Shown here piece after piece: positions 10,205 to 22,003 of a stretch of 64,000 nucleotides of DNA. Below the pieces are notes generated by a model. The model did no database searches and had not been told where the DNA came from. It was given only the letters and a program-made list of their open reading frames with translations. Positions within the stretch are counted from its first letter, which is position 1, and each line of letters opens with the position of its first letter. The position numbers and the translations under genes are program-made. The DNA comes from Chloranthus sessilifolius (Eukaryota; Streptophyta; Magnoliopsida; Chloranthales; Chloranthaceae), in assembly GCA_021018995.1 (NCBI GenBank), contig CM037588.1, positions 148,137,725 through 148,201,724 of the forward strand, written 5' to 3'.

Positions 10205-13200
10205 GTACTTTAATTATGTATGAGAAGGGAAGTGTGTTTAGACATGACGCTCGAGTGTTGATAGACCCAGGGTCTACCCACTCATTCGTCACTCCACGTT
10301 TCGTCAAGAAAATGAAGGTTGTTCCAGAGGCGTTGGACTTCGTCTTATCTGTGTCTATTCCAACTGGAGAGTTAGTAGACACGGAGCTAGCTTGCAAATC
10401 TATCATTGTAGTAGTCCAAGACTTGGAAGTGTATGAATTGGAAGCGAAGTTGATACTATTAAACATGCAAGGGTTTGATGTGATCCGATTGTGCGATCAT
10501 TGATTGCAAGAACAAGGTAGTCATTTTCGGACCCAACACGGAAGATCATTTCGATTTCAAGGAGTGAGATCGTCATTCCACTTGATCTCGGATGAAAGGC
10601 CGAGAAGATGATCAGAAAAGGTTGCAGTGGATACTTGGCTTTCTTAAAGGAGGACAAAGAACAAAAGAATGTCATTTCGGAGATGGCAGTTGTGCGAGAC
10701 TTCGCCGATGTGTTTCCAGAGGAATTGCCTGGATTACCTCCAGAGAGAGAAGTGGAATTCGCCATTGATTTAGCACCAGGAACGGAGCCTATTTCGAAAG
10801 CACCTTATAGAATGGCTCCTGCTGAGTTGAAGGAGTTGAAGGAACAACTATAAGAGCTAATGGACAAGGGGTTTGTTAGACCGAGCGTGTCTCCATGGGG
10901 AGCACCGGTCTTGTTTGTCAAGAAGAAAGATGGGTCAATGCGACTATGCATTGACTATCGACAATTGAACAAACTCACTGTAAAGAACCGTTACCCTTTG
11001 CCTAGAATTGACGATCTATTCGACCAACTGCAAGGAGCAAGGTATTTTTCCAAGATCGACCTGAGATCTGGATATCATCAGTTGCGAGTCAAGGCAGAGG
11101 ACATTCAGAAGACAGCTTTTCGGACGCGGTACGGACACTATGAATTCCTTGTAATGCCGTTTGGGTTGACAAATGCTCCAGCATCGTTATGGATCTGATG
11201 AACCGAGTGTTTAAACCACACTTGGACTCCTGCGTCGTAGTGTTCGTCGACGATATATTGATCTACTCCAAATCCAAGACGGAACACGAAGAACATCTGA
11301 GGATTGCTCTACAGACGCTACGTGAACACCGATTGTATGCCAAACTTAACAAATGTGAGTTTTGGTTGGAAGAAGTTAGCTTTTTGGGACATGTCGTCTC
11401 AAAGCATGGTGTCACTGTAGATCCAGCAAAGATAGAAGCAGTAGTTAAATGGGAGCAACCAAAGACAGTGACCGATGTCCGAAGTTTTCTGGGCTTAGCA
11501 GGCTATTATCGACGTTTCGTTGAGGGGTTTTCAAAGATATCAGGACCTCTCACAAAGTTGACACGAAAAGATTCGAGGTTCGAGTGGAGTGAGGCATGTG
11601 AGAAGAGTTTTCAAGAACTCAAAACGCGACTCAGCGATTCCTTCAGCAAAGGAGGATACGCTGTGTACGTCGTCATACACAATGGCCTTGGTTGCGTACT
11701 CAACCAACACAAGAAGGTGATAGCTTATGGATCGAGACAGTTGAAAGAACACGAGAAAAATTACCCGACTCGTGACTTAGAACTGGCAGCAGTCATTTTT
11801 GCGCTGAAGATTTGGAGACATTACCTGTATGGTGAGATCTTTGAGATTTTCACTGACCATAAGAGCCTCCGATACTTGTTCACGCAAAAGGAGCTCAACA
11901 TGAGACAGCGCAGATGGATGGAATTTCTCAAAGATTACGATTGCTCTATACAATACCACCCAGGCAAGGCAAATGTAGTAGCCGATGCATTGAGTCGGAA
12001 GAGTTCAGCTCAATTAGCTTGTTTGATTTTGGGTATGCACCGATGGAAATTGTTGGAAGATCTGGCACTCTATGATGCCAACATTGAGTCAAAGACTACC
12101 GGATCCTTTTTGGCGAACATATCAGTAAAGCCAGTGATATTTGAGCATATCCATGATCTACAGATGAAAGATCCAGCATTGATAAAGATTCATCAAGACG
12201 TAAGTGAGGGTATCAAGTCGGACTTCTCAATTAAGGAAGATGATTCTTTATTGTTTAAAGGCCGCCTATGCATTCCGGATGATGCCGATCTAAGACGAAC
12301 GATTCTTGATGAAGCACACAAGTCGAATTACGCTATCCACCCTGGTAGCACCAAAATGTACCAAGACTTGAAAAAGAACTATTGGTGGAGAGGATTGAAA
12401 CAAGACGTGGCCGAATACGTGTCACGGTGTTTGACTTGTCAACAAGTGAAGATTGATCATGGACATCCCGCAGGACTAATGCAGCCTTTACCAATACCAG
12501 AATGGAAGTGGGAATCGATCTCAATGGATTTCATTGTTGGATTACCCCGTACTGCCAAGAGACACAATGGTCGTGAGACCAATTGACCAAATCAGCTCAC
12601 TTTTGCCGTACAATACAACGTATACGAAGGAAGACTGGCAAACTTATACATGAAAGAAATTGTTAGATTACACGGGATTCCAAGCAGCATAGTTTCAGAT
12701 CGTGATCCACTATATACGTCTAAGTTTTGGAAGAAATTTTAAGAAGGAATGGGAACACGACTAGACTTTAGTTCAGCTTTCCATCCTCGGTGATGGACGA
12801 GGCGAGTAAACGGTGATAGAAGACATGCTCGGGCGTGCATGCTAGATATGCGGATCTTTGGGATGAACATCTACCATTGCTCGAGTTCGCATATAATAAC
12901 AGCTTCCAGGCGAGCATTGGCATGGCACCATATGAAGCTCTGTATGGACGACGATGCAAATCACCTCTCAATTGGGAAGAAACTGGTGAGAAGTTTGTAC
13001 TAGGACCAAAGCTACTTGAAGATAATGCCACCGTCGTTCGAATCATCAGAGGAAGGCTAAAGTCGACAGAGTAGATGTAAAAGTTACGCGACATGAAGCG
13101 GACTAGGCGTCGATTTCAAGGTGGCTGAACACGTATTGTGAAAGTGTCACCTATGAAGGGTGTGATGAGATTTGGCAAAAGAGGGAAATTAAGCCCACGA

Positions 13201-13545
13201 TATGTTGGACCGTTTGAAATTTTGGGGCGCGTAGGTGAAGTTGCGTATCGCATTGGATTACCGCCTCTATTTGATCGAGTACATAACGATTTCCACATAT
13301 CGATGTTCAGGAAGTACATAAATGACCCATCTCATGTGTTAGGAAAACAACCAGTAGAGATGTGTGAGGACATGAGCATGATTGAAGATCCAGTGGAAAT
13401 CTTGGATCGAAAGGAACAAGTGCTGCGCTCTAAAGTCATTCCCTTAGTGCTTATTCGGTGGAATAATCATCCAAAGGAAGAGGCTACTTGGGAACGAGAG
13501 GCCGATGTGAAAGAACAATATCCAGCCTTGTTTCCAACAACGTGA
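10205..13545 (+). pseudogene. pol: Element 1 pol: PR, RT, RNase H, integrase, chromodomain (broken)
   Basis: Polyprotein for copying and integrating the element. PR: LIDPGSTHSF at 10257-10286. [28 protein letters not shown] and [10 protein letters not shown] (about 11240), so the catalytic Asp pair is kept. RNase [14 protein letters not shown] and [20 protein letters not shown] zinc domain (CLTCQQVK) at about 12320-12470, then a damaged catalytic core (12510-13070). Chromodomain: VLIRWNNHPKEEATWE at 13440-13500. Breaks: a TAA at 10851, a frameshift at about 11185, a scrambled stretch before RNase H and several breaks in the IN core. Unlike elements A and 2 it has no intron before the IN C-terminus. 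Confidence 0.9.
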
Positions 13546-13717
13546 GAGTTCAATGTAAACCACAAGCATGTTTGTGAGATCTCAATCATAATTGTAATAG
13601 ACGTTTTGATCAAAGTACGGTTTAAACATGCTTATAGACCTACTATAAACCATTGGATGTCATAAAATATCAAGAGAGAACAGATTACATAGAAAATCTG
13701 GAGAAATTGGGCAAAAC

Positions 13718-14402
13718 CGATTAATGGAATTTCAAATCGATTAATCGATTTGGAATTTCGATTAATCGATTTTGTTCGATTAGTCGACTGGCATCTGCCA
13801 GTGACTGGAAATTTGAAATTTAGTTAAAATAGACATAGGAGAGATTTTCGATTAATCGATTTATGATTTCGATTAATCGATTTAGGATCGACTAATCGAT
13901 TTTGAGAATTCGATTAATCGAATATTCTAGGAGTGTTAGAAGAAATTGGAAGAAATTTGGAGAAATTGCGATTAATCGAAATTATTTCGATTAATCGATT
14001 TGGGATTTCGATTAATCGAACTGATAGATTCGATTAATCGAATTTCTAATGGGACTTGGAAGAGATGGGAAGTCAAGGGAACGATTTCGATCAATCGAAT
14101 TAATTAAGGGATTCTGAAAAATTGAGAAGTTTCAGCACGATTTCGATTAATCGAAGTGGATTTCGATTAATCGATTTTTAAGTTTCGATTAATCGAAATG
14201 AATTTCGATTAATCGACTGGCTCGCACCAGTGAGCTCAAAGTTTGAAATTTACGATATTTATTTCGATTAATCGAAATGGTTTCGATTAATCGAATTTGA
14301 CTTTCGATTAATCGATTTGGGAAATCGATTAATCGATTTTACGCGGTTTGACCTAGTTTTGAATCTCGATTAATCGATTCTGAATTTCGATTAATCGAGC
14401 CG
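13718..14402. repeat. Internal palindrome array before the aORF, element 1
   Basis: About 23 copies of CGATTAATCG-centred palindromes (typically TTTCGATTAATCGA). It ends six bases before a TATA-like box and contains CGACTGG-N6-CCAGTG twice. The monomer is the one found in this element's LTRs. DNA between the chromodomain stop (13545) and the array is AT-rich spacer. Confidence 0.9.
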
Positions 14403-14407
14403 AGGCC

Positions 14408-14418
14408 TATATATATAA
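14408..14418 (+). promoter_or_regulatory. Putative TATA box for the aORF, element 1
   Basis: TATATATATAA lies directly after the palindrome array and 228 bp before the aORF ATG. It suggests an internal promoter. No transcript evidence is available. Confidence 0.45.
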
Positions 14419-14645
14419 GTTTGGGGATTTCATTCCCCATTCGAAATCATTTGAGCTTCTGGATTTTTGGACGTTTCGACTCCCTCTTTTTCTCCGACCA
14501 TCCGGCGCCCTAGAGTTTCGATTTTTCGGCCGGTTCACGTCCACAAATCGTCGTCTTCGCCTTCGAAACCTAAGGTAAACCCTAGGCTCGATTATTTCTT
14601 CAATTCCAATTCGATAAACCCTAGTTTTCGCCCTTTTTGTGGAAA

Positions 14646-16220
14646 ATGCCTCCTAAAACCCGTTTGTCTTCGAAGAAGGCAACGTCCAAGCTTCCGGTAC
14701 GGCGTAAGAACGCCGCACCACCACCACCTACCCCATCGCCGGTGAGGACTCAATCGCCGTCGGCATCGGAGACCACCTCCGGTTCGACGAGGCCATGCAC
14801 GAAGTCTTCCGCGAATCACGCCATGCCACCACCACCGATGAATGTGGTGCAACCCAATGAGTGGTGGGCCGCGAAGACCTTTGAGGTCGAATACACCATC
14901 GACCCTACCCTTTTCACAAACCCCGAGGTACCGGGCGAGACCCTATGGGCTCGCAATTACCTCAACAATGCCGGACTCGGCAACCTACTACGACCAATCC
15001 GGGGTTCCTACAACCCTAGGTTGGTCAGACTATTTTACCAAGGGCTCGTAGATGGCCCTACCGACGACGTGATCCGGACCACTATCGAGGGCCGCGATTA
15101 CACGATCACGCGTCGCCACATACACGAGATTCTCGAGTGTTATCTAGACTATACACCCGAGACTACTCTACTCCCACCCTTCGAGGAGGACCCTCGATTT
15201 GAGGAGGTCATGACGCGCATGACTGGTGGGAAGAAGGGGTCGGGATCCTCCATAAAGAGGGTCGACCTACCCCACTACATGTGGATGCTTGACTCCATAG
15301 TCAAGTGCAATCTATACCCCATGCGCCATGACACTGAGCGTGTGGAGAAAGTGCAACAGGCACTTTATTCGGCCTTCTGTGGCCGGTGGTTTGATGCCAC
15401 CATGCTCATCCTCGAGGGGATGAGATATATTAAAGGAAAGTTGATGAAGGGCAACCTACGCCCTAAAGAAAGGATGCCCTACGCCCGCCTCATATCCGAC
15501 ATCTTTGAGTGTTACTCCGGCGCCACCTCGCCATCCACCATCGGAGGAGGGCTATGGTGCTGAAGACCTTCTCTAGGTCTTCATGGGCCCATCTTCTAAT
15601 CTCTTGAAGCCGGACCCTACGGCAGGTCCCGCTCCCTTGTGGCCACCAGCGGCCGACAGCCACCACCCCCACCACCGCGGGACCCACCCCGCTCTGCACC
15701 TGCAGCCGTCCGTGGGAGGGCTACTTCCCGACCGACACCCACCACCCGCCCACTCCGCCGCGACACCCACCTCATCCTACAGCAAGCCGCTCCATCCGGT
15801 CCTACCATAGAGGGCGTGTTGGCGGAATGGAAGCAGAGGATGAGCAGGAGAATTGATTTCCTCATGTTTCACACTCTCAAGTTCATTTACCCTCACACCT
15901 ACATGGATATCTTGGCCCTGAAGAAGAATGGACCGCACCACACCTTTCATCGGGGCCGGTCTTTAGGGCGCAATTACATGGCAGTGTCTCTACATCCACC
16001 GCGTTCCACCTACACGCGCCAGCACTTGACTACCACTACACCACACCGCCATACTACTACCATCGACCAACCCACACCACACCACCACGCCCCGAGGAGC
16101 TGCTCCGATACTCAACCAGGGGAGGGGACGGCTGATTTTTTGTTTATCGTTTTAATAGTATACATGTATAGTTTTTGTACGCCAACTTATGTGGCGCTTT
16201 GTAACAGTTTCAAATATTAA
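14646..16220 (+). pseudogene. Element 1 aORF, putative plant transposon protein
   Basis: Sense-strand ORF between pol and the 3' LTR. ATG at 14646 (MPPKTRL, basic Ser/Pro-rich start) was chosen because it aligns with MGPKKQT of the element 2 copy. The conserved core has PRLVRLFYQ, EGRDYT, PPF-(E)-DPRFEEVMTRMTGG, LPHYMWMLDSI and KERMPYARLISDIFE. The frame is open to a TGA at 15561; another stop follows at about 15597. The C-terminal part (LAEWKQRM to YPHTYMDIL, about 15810-15910) still matches the element 2 protein, so it is broken rather than short. From memory it resembles the family called 'putative plant transposon protein'. Function unknown. It is absent from elements A and B. Confidence 0.7.
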
Positions 16221-16450
16221 TACAAATGAAAATTTTGGATGTAAATGAAAAGTATTTATGAAAAAAAAAAAAATTTTGGTTGTCTGTATTGTTGTATCGT
16301 GTAATTACAAGTTCATTTAAATTCACACTCTACTCGTAACTATCAGCACCTCAGCGCGTCTGAGTCGAATCATCCACCTCACCTCAGAGTGTGGGGGGGG
16401 GGGTTCAGATCAGACCACGAACCTTGGGTGATTTTCGAGGACGAAAACTC
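16221..16450 (+). other. 3' untranslated stretch of element 1
   Basis: No ORF. Contains an A-run (16261-16273) and a run of ten G at about 16392-16401. AT-rich otherwise. Confidence 0.5.
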
Positions 16451-16465
16451 CCAAGGTGGGGAGGA
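16451..16465 (+). other. Polypurine tract, element 1
   Basis: CCAAGGTGGGGAGGA directly before the 3' LTR, the expected plus-strand primer of a gypsy element. Confidence 0.85.
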
Positions 16466-18948
16466 TGTAATAGCCCGAAGAATCACACAAAACTATGACC
16501 TCGGGATCCGTGCCCGATCGGTCATAGGTTTGACCAATTAGGAGATCAACAGTCAGTATAGGGTGTGATGAACGGATGGGATGTAATAGACGGAGCGCCT
16601 ATGGGGCGTATGATGGATGTGTGAAGTCACGTACACCTAGTGGGGTGCATGTACTCAACACATGAGCTAGAAGAGGAATAAATGGGTTTTAATGAACCCT
16701 AAAATCAATGCCTTGAGTTGTTGAAAGAGTAAAGAAGAGAGAGAGGAGTGAGAAAGGGAGGATTTAAGAGGAGTTATTGCAAGTGATTGGAAGAGAAGAT
16801 TTGAGCATTCAACGCCGGATTCGACGTGAACTCTAAAGGAGGGGCTCGAAACCCTAGCTTTCCAACCACTAGATCCAATCAAATAGAGATTTGATTGAGG
16901 TAAGTTTCTTGTGAATTAAATGCATGAGTATGGGTGAATTATGGTAGTTAGGAATAGTTAAAATTATAGATAAAGGTTTAGAAAATAGAGGAAAAGAGAT
17001 GGGAAAAGATTGGGAAGAACAAATGAATGGTCGATAATTTGATTAATCGAAATGGAGATTCGATTAATCGAAATTCGCCAGGAAGTTGAAAAGTCAAGGA
17101 ACACGATTTCGATTAATCGAAATAAAGTTCGATTAATCGATTTTGGATTTCGATTAATCGATTTGGGAATCGATTAATCGACTGGGTACTTCCAGTGGAC
17201 CCCAGAGGGACTGGAGGATGAAAAGGGGGAAATCGACTAATCGAAATGGGGATTTCGATTAATCGATTTTAGATTTCGATTAATCGATTTGGGATCGATT
17301 AATCGATTTGAGAACTCGATTACTCGATTTGAGAATCGACTTGCCAAAGTAGGGAAATTCGATTAATCGAAATGGGATTCGATTAATCGAATGGGAATCT
17401 CGATTAATCGATTTAGAATCGATTAATCGATATTGGATTTCGATTAATCGATTTTGGAAATCGATTAATCGAATGAGATTCGATTAATCGAAATTGGAGT
17501 TCGATTAATCGATCGATACTTTTGTAAGCTTTGACTTGGACTTTAAGACTCTTGGGGGTCTTGGAACTATTCTTTTACATCCTTAGTGATGTGTTTCACA
17601 TGTTATATGGTACCATAGGTGGTACGTGAGAACGAGTGCACAAGGAGCCACGTGGGACCTTGATGCATTGATCAGCTAAAGACTTGAGGTAGGGAACACC
17701 CTGAACATGTACTTTATTTTACAAGAGCATGTATATAGTGATATCAATTCAATTCAAATGTTTTACTACTCAATGATTATGAAAAGTGTGTGTGTGTGAC
17801 ATTCATAAGAGAACTTAAATGGACCATCCCCAGGGGATGATGAAGTGAAGAAGTAAAGGCATCAGGTGTGATGCAAGTGAATGGATACATCCCAGGGATG
17901 TATCCATGATTGAATCATGTTTGATGAGGCCTAACTGATATAAGATAGCACAATTACACGGTGAATAACTATATGTAAGGCACCGATATTTTTGTTATTT
18001 GAGGTTTGATAGGGTACCCCACCGACGTGGCGGGATAACCCCGACTGGCGGGATATCCGTGGCCGACTGGCTGCTAATCCGTGGGCGATGCGGAGGCTTA
18101 TCCGTCTGAGTAAGCACACCCTGTGGGTGTTGATGAGATGTGAAACCCACCAATCCCGGGGAAAGGGCTTGGGTACTATTAGTATTCCGTGGAATACATT
18201 TAAAAGCTGTCTATATAGATGACGATGAAGGGTATCTCTGGGGCTCGATGCTATATTGCTGGGGATTACTTAAGTTGAAGTTTAAGTTTTGCTTTAGGCC
18301 TTCTCGCATCATTCATGATTAACTAAAAGACATGAGTAATCTACCGATGGTGAAGTGTTTTAACTATTTTCATCAATAAATGCATAGACACATCATGCAT
18401 GCATATCATAGAATACATGTGAGTTATATTTTATATGTTCAATTGTGTTCATTTCCTATTGAGCTAGGATGTAGCTCACCCTATAGACTATATCGTCGGG
18501 TCCACTGCTAGCATTGCGAGGCTTCGTGGAGACGACCCGGTGAGTCGGACCTTGCGGCCGGCGAGGAGTTAGAGCCACCTCCAGAGGACTTCTTCTAGAG
18601 GACTCTGCTGTGCGACTTTGAGGAGTTTTAGTTGGAGATTGTACGGCTTGGTATGTCAAGCCTGGTTTTTGATTAAACCTTGTGTATATGGATATCAGAG
18701 TATTCTTTTGAGCGAACCATTCATGATGATGGTTATCATCGATGGTTCGGATCGGTTCTCCCTTCATGCAGAGGCATGAGGGTAGAACTGTCTTTTGAGA
18801 AGTGTTTCTATGTAGATATAAATTTCGCAAGTTGTCCTTATTTATCTTATGCTTGATATACCAGTGTTCCGTGCATAGTTGAGGGGCACGGTCAAGATGA
18901 TCGTGCTGATGGCACGGGTTTCGGGGTGCCGAAATCCGGGCTGTCACA
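16466..18948 (+). repeat. Element 1, 3' LTR
   Basis: 2483 bp, TGTAATAGCCCG to GGGCTGTCACA. Nearly identical to the 5' LTR; the differences cluster in CG-rich spots. Palindrome array at 17036-17515, stem-loop at 18460-18478, micro-ORF at 18479-18598, terminal hairpin at about 18914-18938. Confidence 0.95.
18479..18598 (+). CDS. LTR acidic micro-ORF (element 1, 3' LTR)
   Basis: The C-terminal part is the same as in the 5' copy (ESDLAAGEELEPPPEDFF, TAG). The N-terminal part is shifted by small indels. Confidence 0.35.
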
Positions 18949-18953
18949 TGAGT

Positions 18954-19610
18954 ATATTTTATGAAATCCAAATAAGCATCGCATGCGTATTTCATGCCAT
19001 GACAATCACACTGTACATATGTTCTGACCAATTTTATTTCATTATGTGATAAGATATATGTTTGATGTTTATGATAAGCATGCTATGAGTTTTCCCTACT
19101 GAGCTTGGATGAAGCTCATTCCTCGACTAAATGTCACAGATTCAGGTGAAGGCATTGGCATGGAGATCTTAAAGAGAGAGGATCTTGATTTACCACCTGG
19201 TGAGGATTTGGACGAGATTCCTCCTGAGGGTTGCTTTCTATGCACTATGCCTTGCATGCTAAGCCTTAAATTGAAAATTAGGATTTTTGAGTCATTGTAA
19301 AGGATTATTTTAGATGAAGATTGTAACTCAATTCTTTTTGGTGAACCATATTTCGGTAGGGATGGTCCTTACCAGTGCTTCTGGTTGGCTCTTCTTCCAT
19401 AGGCATTCATATGAAATTAGAGCCATCATTTTGAGCTTTTGATGAAACACATATGTACTGCCTCTTTATTCTAATTATATTAGTTAGTTAGTATGGTTCT
19501 ACTCTGTTTCCGCTGTGTAATAATATACTATGTACTTCGTTCGGGGTTCGACCTTAGCGTCATCCCACTGACGGTGCGGATTTCGGAGTGCCGAAATCCG
19601 AGCTGTCACA
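18954..19610 (+). mobile_element. Gypsy solo LTR, right part
   Basis: Continues 4333-6137 after element 1. It has the stem-loop TGAGCTT-GGATG-AAGCTCA (19100-19118), the micro-ORF at 19109 and a terminal hairpin with 10-bp arms CGGATTTCGG and CCGAAATCCG, loop AGTG (about 19577-19600). It ends TGTCACA followed by TSD CATAT. Confidence 0.85.
19109..19300 (+). CDS. LTR micro-ORF (gypsy solo LTR)
   Basis: 63 codons with an ATG inside the stem-loop. It reads MKLIPRLNVTDSGEG and an acidic middle ending EIPPEG, then runs past the usual stop into a non-acidic tail. The PRLNVT start lines up with PRLYVT of element 2. This solo LTR is old, so the tail is probably decay. Confidence 0.35.
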   Translation: MKLIPRLNVTDSGEGIGMEILKREDLDLPPGEDLDEIPPEGCFLCTMPCMLSLKLKIRIFESL

Positions 19611-19615
19611 CATAT

Positions 19616-19964
19616 GTGTTGCCAAGTATAGCTACTCATTTATGAATCATATTGATTGATTTATTCTTATTCACAAGTGTCTTTGTTCTAAGAACTGTTT
19701 ATAAGAGTTGTAATTTTTTTTATGATTAACTACGTTTCTTTTCATGATTAACCACTTAAATATTCATAGTTGGCCTCAACCAAAGTGATGGTCAATCATG
19801 AAATTGGTTATGTAAAAGATACTTTCATATATTTCTTTAGGTTACAACTAATATAAATAGTCTCTTAAGAACCTTTTTTTTTATTTTTAGCTCTCTCTAC
19901 TTTATTGCTCCCTTTTGGCCTTTGAAAATTTTTATCAGATCTCTTAGTTATTCAAAGGCACTTG
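19616..19964 (+). mobile_element. 3' LTR of the Copia-type element, second fragment
   Basis: Resumes with GTTGCCAAGTATAGC, matching 757 onward of the 5' LTR. Interrupted at 19965 by a solo Copia LTR. Confidence 0.85.
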
Positions 19965-20910
19965 TGTTCAATATTTAACAAAATAAATACTTATTATTAA
20001 TTTAATAATATTTATTTATATTTAAATGGTTCCTTAATTTTTTGGTTCCCTATGGAAAAGATATTTTCACCAATACTTGAACCTTCAGCCTTCAAGTCAA
20101 TGTATTGGAGGGAAATTATTTCTACTGTAACTTGAAAGTAATATAAAAAGTTTTGTCCCACCTCACTATTTTATAAAAAAGTTTCTTGTCATATATATGA
20201 AAACTTACCTTCTATAATGTTTGACTTGAAAAAGATAATATTATTCATAGTGGCAGTTTGCCGTCGCGCGCACGCGCGTGTGATGTGCAAATGGCACAAT
20301 TGGCACTTTTATGACACACTTTACACTTTGAGGAGTTTGATAAGTCTTTCCTATTTTATTTGGGATAGTCCGACTAGTTGACTTATTGACCAGACGCGGA
20401 TTGCCTTCACACATTTACACCGCATGTGTGCACTAAGCAGTTTCCGGCCGTTCATGAAAACGATTTGTCCGAACAAATCCAAAAGATGCAACCGTTCGTG
20501 TAAGTACCGTTGGATCCTTACAACCTTTGATAAGATCGATCAGGGCCCTTAATTTCAAGGAACCAACAGAAACAACCGCCCTTGAAAAGGTATTTCGAAC
20601 CTTATAAATACAGGTAAGAGGAGGGATTTTAATTCAATTGCAAAATCTCAAATCATATATATGTGTCTTTGATATTCGTGTGCCTACTAGAACATTTTCT
20701 CTGTCTTTGTTTCATTGGGTCACACACTGCAATAAAACGTAGTGTGTGATAGATCGGTATTTCACCGAGGCTTCATTATATCCTGGAGGCGAATTTGCCG
20801 TTATCCCGTTGCATAAAGGAGACAAATATTATCTTAAAAACAGTAATCTAATCATGCATTGAAGCCATTTTCGATCTATTTTCTATCACTTATTGTGTAA
20901 TCCGCCAACA
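19965..20910 (+). mobile_element. Solo LTR of another Copia-type element
   Basis: 946 bp, TGTTCAATATTT to CCGCCAACA, with an exact target-site duplication ACTTG (19960-19964, 20911-20915). A TATA box CTTATAAATA is at 20601-20610. No coding domain. It accounts for most of the extra length of the host 3' LTR. Confidence 0.85.
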
Positions 20911-21466
20911 ACTTGTTCCATTTCTATTTTCTGAAGTGAATAACACTTGAAGTTTCGAGCGTGTCTAGGCTCTTGGATTCGAATAACCTTGGTGAAATTC
21001 GGGATATTGTTGTGGCTCGTCTAGACACGAGTGGACCATCATGTGACTCAAAGGCACTTGTTCCGTTTATGTTTTCTGATGTGAATAACGCTTGAAGTTT
21101 CGAGCGTGTCTAGGCTTATGGATTCGAGTGACCTTGGTGGAATCTGAGGTGTTATTGTGGCTCGTCTGAACACGAGTGGGCTATCATGCGACTCGGTAGT
21201 TGAGGGCGACATATGGAAGAATTATGGGGACGCATAGTGGACTTTAGCGTTGCGGTTTGGAAAAGTTTGATAGGACTAGATAGTCTACATTCACTTGGTA
21301 CTTTCTGTAAGCATTTAACTCATAGTGTATTTGTAGCCTTTGATCTGGTGTAGATCCCGCATTTTTTTCCCTTTTGAATTTTCACGTAAATATTTTGTAT
21401 GCAGTAATAATTGATTTATTTTATATTATTTATTTTCAATATCATCGCTAGGATACCAGAATTTTA
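20911..21466 (+). mobile_element. 3' LTR of the Copia-type element, third fragment
   Basis: Matches 1120-1518 of the 5' LTR. It includes a 145-bp tandem duplication (units start at 20911 and 21056) that the 5' LTR lacks. It ends GAATTTTA, aligned with GACATTTCA of the 5' LTR. Confidence 0.8.
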
Positions 21467-21471
21467 CCTTC

Positions 21472-22003
21472 ACTAGATAATAAAGAGGTATAAGACACCC
21501 TTTCAAAATATAAACAGTAATAGATACATCATACATGACATTTCAATCAATGGTTAAAGATTCAAAATTAAAGAGCAAAAGTTTCATAACAAACCATTCA
21601 TTTAACTTAAAGATCAGAGGGTTGCCTATGCAACCTTTCAAACAAATACACGCTTGTTTATTCAAATGGTTATTACTCTTTGGTCAAACAGTCTACAAAA
21701 AATATAATATATAAAATTTTAAATTTTCTAAGGATGGATCCCTTCAATTAGAAGGCTTCAACTTTTTCGACAAGCATACAAAATGTAACCGATAGATTGG
21801 CTATAAAAAAAGTGATTGATCATATGCTTAAAATTGAGAACTAATCAGATGCTACCCGTGTATTGTTTAAATAGGCGAATAAGTAATTTTATTGAGCCAA
21901 CAAAATTGCAATTGGATCGCGGTCAGAAAGAAGCTAAGTGATGGAATGTTATACGATATTGAATTCTGTAAACGAGAAAAAACTGGTTTGAATACTTATA
22001 TAC
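21472..22003. other. Native part of intron 1 next to exon 1
   Basis: AT-rich, no ORF and no repeat recognised. Bounded by the decayed TSD CCTTC on the left and the splice donor on the right. Confidence 0.6.

Larger units (their letters stand above)
6138..18948 (+). mobile_element. Element 1: full-length Tekay-type chromovirus
   Basis: A 12.8-kb Ty3/gypsy element with TG...CA ends and an exact TSD TGAGT on both sides. Order: 5' LTR, PBS, gag, intron, PR, RT, RNase H, IN, chromodomain, palindrome array, additional ORF (aORF), polypurine tract, 3' LTR. It is inserted in the gypsy solo LTR. Its ORFs carry several frameshifts and stops, so it looks defective as assembled. Confidence 0.95.
511..22003 (-). 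other. Giant intron 1 of the S-receptor-like kinase (about 21.5 kb)
   Basis: Begins with GT after exon 1 and ends with AG before exon 2, with matching phase 1. The native parts appear to be 21472-22003 and 511-690, about 0.7 kb together. The rest is one nested retrotransposon complex. All identified elements lie on the plus strand, antisense to the gene, so their own polyadenylation signals are not read in the sense direction. That these exons form one gene is inferred from phase, domain order and the target-site duplications. A transcript would prove it. Confidence 0.8.

Noticed and set aside
13718-14402. Palindrome arrays as a CRISPR-like array
   Set aside because: Spacing is irregular, units are self-complementary, the context is a plant retrotransposon and there are no cas genes.
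14592-15865. Arg/Gly/Trp-rich minus-strand ORFs opposite the element 1 aORF
   Set aside because: Composition artefacts of the GC-rich Pro-rich sense frame.
511-22003. Reading exon 1 and exons 2-3 as two separate tandem genes
   Set aside because: Matching phase 1, continuous domain order and TSD-bounded insertions between them favour one gene; there is no second ectodomain or promoter near 510.
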